Part shown: positions 62,176 through 64,000 of the stretch, one piece after another
Numbering within the stretch: the stretch's first letter is position 1
Layout of the letters: every line of letters begins with the position of its first letter
Assembly: GCF_028291745.1 (NCBI RefSeq)
Contig: NZ_JAQGNQ010000113.1
Span: 20,370 to 84,369 of the forward strand
Direction of reading: 5' to 3'
DNA: 64,000 nt
Source: Ramlibacter sp.
Lineage (GTDB): Bacteria; Pseudomonadota; Gammaproteobacteria; Burkholderiales; Burkholderiaceae_C
Notes under the pieces: model-generated
Database searches by the model: none
The model's input: only the letters and a program-made list of their open reading frames with translations
What the model was told of the DNA's origin: nothing
Position numbers and translations under genes: made by a program

Positions 62176-62181
62176 GCGGGC

Positions 62182-62736
62182 ATGAAGGCTTGCCGCGTTT
62201 TCCTTTTGCTCATCGGGCTGCTCGCTGCCGCCGCGGCTTGGGCGCAGGCACGGGCCGAGACGCCGGCATTCGTCGATTCGGCCGATGAGTGCCGGGCCGT
62301 GGGCGGCGCGTGGCTGGGCAACCGCGGCACGTGGCAGGCCGCATGCCAGGTGCCATGGGCGCGCACCGAGTGCCTGCAACTGGGCGGCGCTTGGACGCCC
62401 ATGCGCGCGGCCCCGGGAGGCGGGATCTGCATGGCCCAGGTGTCGCTGCCAGCCACGGCCCGTCAGTGCACGACCTCGAACGGCACCTGGGGGCCGCCAG
62501 GATCGTCGATGCCGTTTTGCCAGCCGGGCACCGCGCGGGCGCCGGTCAGGGCCGCGTCGGATGCGAACAAGGTTTGCGAGAGCCAGAACGACTGCATGTA
62601 CGGCTGCGTCTATCAAGGGCCGCCGAAGCCGACGGGCGCCGGCGTTAAAGGCCAGTGCCGTCCCACCAGCCAGATAGAGGGCTGCTACTCGATGGTCGAA
62701 AAAGGCCGCTTGGCCGGAAACATCTGCATGAAATGA
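62182..62736 (+). CDS. Secreted Cys-rich protein of unknown function
   Basis: A 184-residue secreted protein: signal peptide (CRVFLLLIGLLAAAAAWAQA) and then nine or so cysteines in repeated short units, e.g. DECRAVGGAWLGNRGTW, ECLQLGGAWTPM, QCTTSNGTWGPPG and CESQNDCMYGCVYQ. The three [DE/Q]C-x4-6-GG/NGxW units look like a tandem module, each with Cys, Gly and Trp. I do not recognise the family. Its stop overlaps the ligase ATG (ATGA), so the two are coupled even though one is secreted and one nuclear-acting. Confidence 0.7.
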   Translation: MKACRVFLLLIGLLAAAAAWAQARAETPAFVDSADECRAVGGAWLGNRGTWQAACQVPWARTECLQLGGAWTPMRAAPGGGICMAQVSLPATARQCTTSNGTWGPPGSSMPFCQPGTARAPVRAASDANKVCESQNDCMYGCVYQGPPKPTGAGVKGQCRPTSQIEGCYSMVEKGRLAGNICMK

Positions 62737-63824
62737 CCGCGCCCCCCACGCCCATCGAGCCGATGCTCGCCAAGATCGCAGAAGAGCTCCCCGCCGAAGG
62801 CGCGTATCAGTACGAACCCAAGTGGGACGGCTTTCGCGCGATCGTCTTCCGCCAGGGCGACGAGGCGTATATCCAGAGCCGCGACCTGCGCCCGCTGAAC
62901 CGCTATTTTCCAGAGCTCGAGCGCGCACTGGCCCAGTCGCTGCCCAAGGGCTGCGTGATCGACGGCGAGATCGTCGTGGTCGGCGCGAACGGGCTCGACT
63001 TCGATGCCTTGCAGCAGCGGCTGCATCCCGCCGCCTCGCGCGTCGCCAGGCTCGCGAAGGAAACGCCGGCCGCCTTCGTCGCGTTCGACCTGCTTGCCGC
63101 CGGCGGCAAGTCCACGATGGCCTTGCCGCAGTCCGAACGGCGCGTGCGCCTCGAACGATTGCTGGGCCAGGTGCCGCGGCCGGTGCATCTGACGCCGATG
63201 ACCCGCGATCGCGCCGTCGCCGAAGATTGGCTCAAGCGCTTCGAGGGCGCGGGCCTGGATGGCGTGGTCGCGAAACCCGAGGCGGCGCCTTATCAACCGG
63301 GCAAGCGGGCGATGCTGAAGATCAAGCACGCACGCACGGCCGACTGCGTGGTCGCGGGATTCCGCTGGTACCGCGACACGAAAGATGCGGTTGGCTCGCT
63401 GTTGCTGGGGCTGTACAACGAGGCCGGCGTTCTGCAACACGCGGGCGTGACTTCGTCGTTCACGATGGCGATGCGGCACGAGCTCGCGGTCGAATTGGAG
63501 CCCCTGCGCGAGAAGGCGATCGAGAATCACCCCTGGCGTGATTGGGCGAACGCCGCGGACGCGGAGGCCAATCGCATGCCCGGCGCGCAGAGCCGCTGGA
63601 GCGCCGGCAAGGATTTGTCGTGGGAGCCCCTGCGGCCCGAGCGCGTGTGCGAAGTCAAGTACGACCACATGCAAGGCGACCGCTTCCGCCACGCCGCGGT
63701 GTTCCTGCGCTGGCGCCCCGACAAGCCACCCGAAGATTGCCGCTACGACCAGCTGGAAGTGGCGACGGCGTTCGAGCTGGAGAAGGTGTTCGGGGCGGGT
63801 GCTGGCAAGAGCAAGCCTCGTTGA
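62733..63824 (+). CDS. ATP-dependent DNA ligase (LigC-like)
   Basis: A 363-residue ATP-dependent ligase of the bacterial LigC/LigD-ligase-domain type. The nucleotidyl-Lys motif I is YEPKWDGFRAIVFRQ (KWDG); further motifs are SRDLRPLNRYFPELE, CVIDGEIVVVG, GLDGVVAKPEAAPYQPGKR and MLKIKHARTADCVV, with a C-terminal OB domain. No Ku, polymerase or nuclease domain is attached and no ku gene is adjacent. A role in base-excision or alternative end joining is inferred from family. The start overlaps the secreted protein stop. Confidence 0.9.
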   Translation: MTAPPTPIEPMLAKIAEELPAEGAYQYEPKWDGFRAIVFRQGDEAYIQSRDLRPLNRYFPELERALAQSLPKGCVIDGEIVVVGANGLDFDALQQRLHPAASRVARLAKETPAAFVAFDLLAAGGKSTMALPQSERRVRLERLLGQVPRPVHLTPMTRDRAVAEDWLKRFEGAGLDGVVAKPEAAPYQPGKRAMLKIKHARTADCVVAGFRWYRDTKDAVGSLLLGLYNEAGVLQHAGVTSSFTMAMRHELAVELEPLREKAIENHPWRDWANAADAEANRMPGAQSRWSAGKDLSWEPLRPERVCEVKYDHMQGDRFRHAAVFLRWRPDKPPEDCRYDQLEVATAFELEKVFGAGAGKSKPR

Positions 63825-63828
63825 CCAT

Positions 63829-63849
63829 CTCCCGCCCCATCCGGGGGAG
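63829..63849 (+). terminator. Weak hairpin after the ligase gene
   Basis: CTCCCGCCCCATCCGGGGGA plus G gives a 5-bp GC stem near the ligase stop, followed by a G-rich stretch. It looks like a degenerate form of the CCCTCTCCC repeat at 32.1 kb; there is no T tract. Confidence 0.3.
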
Positions 63850-63897
63850 GGCAGGGGTGGGGGCCCCTCGCACATGTCGTCGCTCGGCCACGCAAAG

Positions 63898-63967
63898 ACC
63901 TCGCGCCGCGACAGGCGGCGACCTCGCGTCGCGGCAGGCGGTAGCGCGTCACCGGTAGCGCGTCACC
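63898..63967. repeat. Short tandem repeats at the window end
   Basis: An imperfect 23-bp tandem (ACCTCGCGCCGCGACAGGCG type, 63898-63943) runs into a perfect tandem of the 14-mer GGTAGCGCGTCACC (63940-63967). No gene is recognised in the last 176 bases. Confidence 0.7.
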
Positions 63968-64000
63968 GTGTCGCTGCAAAGCCGGGGCTGGGCAGGCTGC

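Overview
The window is GC-rich chromosomal DNA from a betaproteobacterium, most likely Burkholderiales/Comamonadaceae (Ramlibacter/Variovorax-like). This is inferred from three orphan Bug (TctC-type) solute receptors, a 4-type trimeric porin, DUF2917, DUF6279 and DUF6776 proteins, an SAH riboswitch in front of ahcY, and a housekeeping gene order I associate with that family. Coding density is high and no gap exceeds about 300 bases. I see no rRNA, tRNA, CRISPR array, prophage or insertion sequence.

Layout. (1) 1-11.7 kb: a DUF1330 protein and a Bug receptor; a minus-strand copper-efflux operon (Cys/His/Met-rich small protein, CusC-, CusB- and CusA-like proteins, with a CusF domain fused to CusB) next to a DHA2 drug exporter; a LysR regulator divergent from an Asp-nucleophile alpha/beta-hydrolase; and the C-terminal remnant of a cytochrome b. 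(2) 11.7-20.1 kb: a seven-gene minus-strand catabolic operon (two carboxymuconolactone-decarboxylase-like proteins, two SMP-30 lactonase-like proteins, two Bug receptors, a bicupin), preceded by a GntR/HutC regulator and a divergent Gfo/Idh/MocA dehydrogenase. A 12-bp palindrome and a near-copy lie upstream, the near-copy inside the spacer of a sigma70-like promoter. This is the best candidate in the window for an undescribed, regulated pathway. (3) 20.1-33.4 kb: amino-sugar synthesis (glmS, glmU) around an Lrp/AsnC regulator, a lipoprotein, an MFS carrier, DUF2917 with a divergent LysR, 5-formyl-THF cyclo-ligase, soluble lytic transglycosylase, a glutathione transferase and the CCA enzyme. 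(4) 33.4-46.3 kb: a ROK protein, MidA-like methyltransferase, pteridine reductase and FolB, an L,D-transpeptidase, TtcA, a histidine phosphatase, D-threonine aldolase-like enzyme, sterol-desaturase-like enzyme, RuvAB, PhoH and YbeY. (5) 46.3-64 kb: Dtd, a cation-diffusion exporter, a truncated sensor kinase beside a VapBC module, TyrS, an M23 peptidase, AnmK, ErpA, bactofilin, L13/S9, RlpA, RlmJ, a porin, the methionine-cycle set metF-tlyA-ahcY with its riboswitch, a Cys-rich secreted protein and a LigC-like DNA ligase.

Three patterns cut across the regions. First, at least ten start codons have a -10-like hexamer 6-8 bases upstream and generally no Shine-Dalgarno, which suggests leaderless mRNAs. 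Second, a double-hairpin intergenic repeat occurs four times, each copy with partially duplicated ends; a second palindromic repeat family occurs twice. Third, several divergent gene pairs have start codons only 0-30 bases apart, so their promoters must lie in coding DNA or very close to the starts.

Cell-wall genes (glmS, glmU, slt, L,D-transpeptidase, M23 peptidase, anmK, rlpA, bactofilin) are scattered rather than in one operon. Translation and RNA-modification genes (cca, ttcA, ybeY, dtd, tyrS, rplM, rpsI, rlmJ, tlyA) are similarly interleaved.
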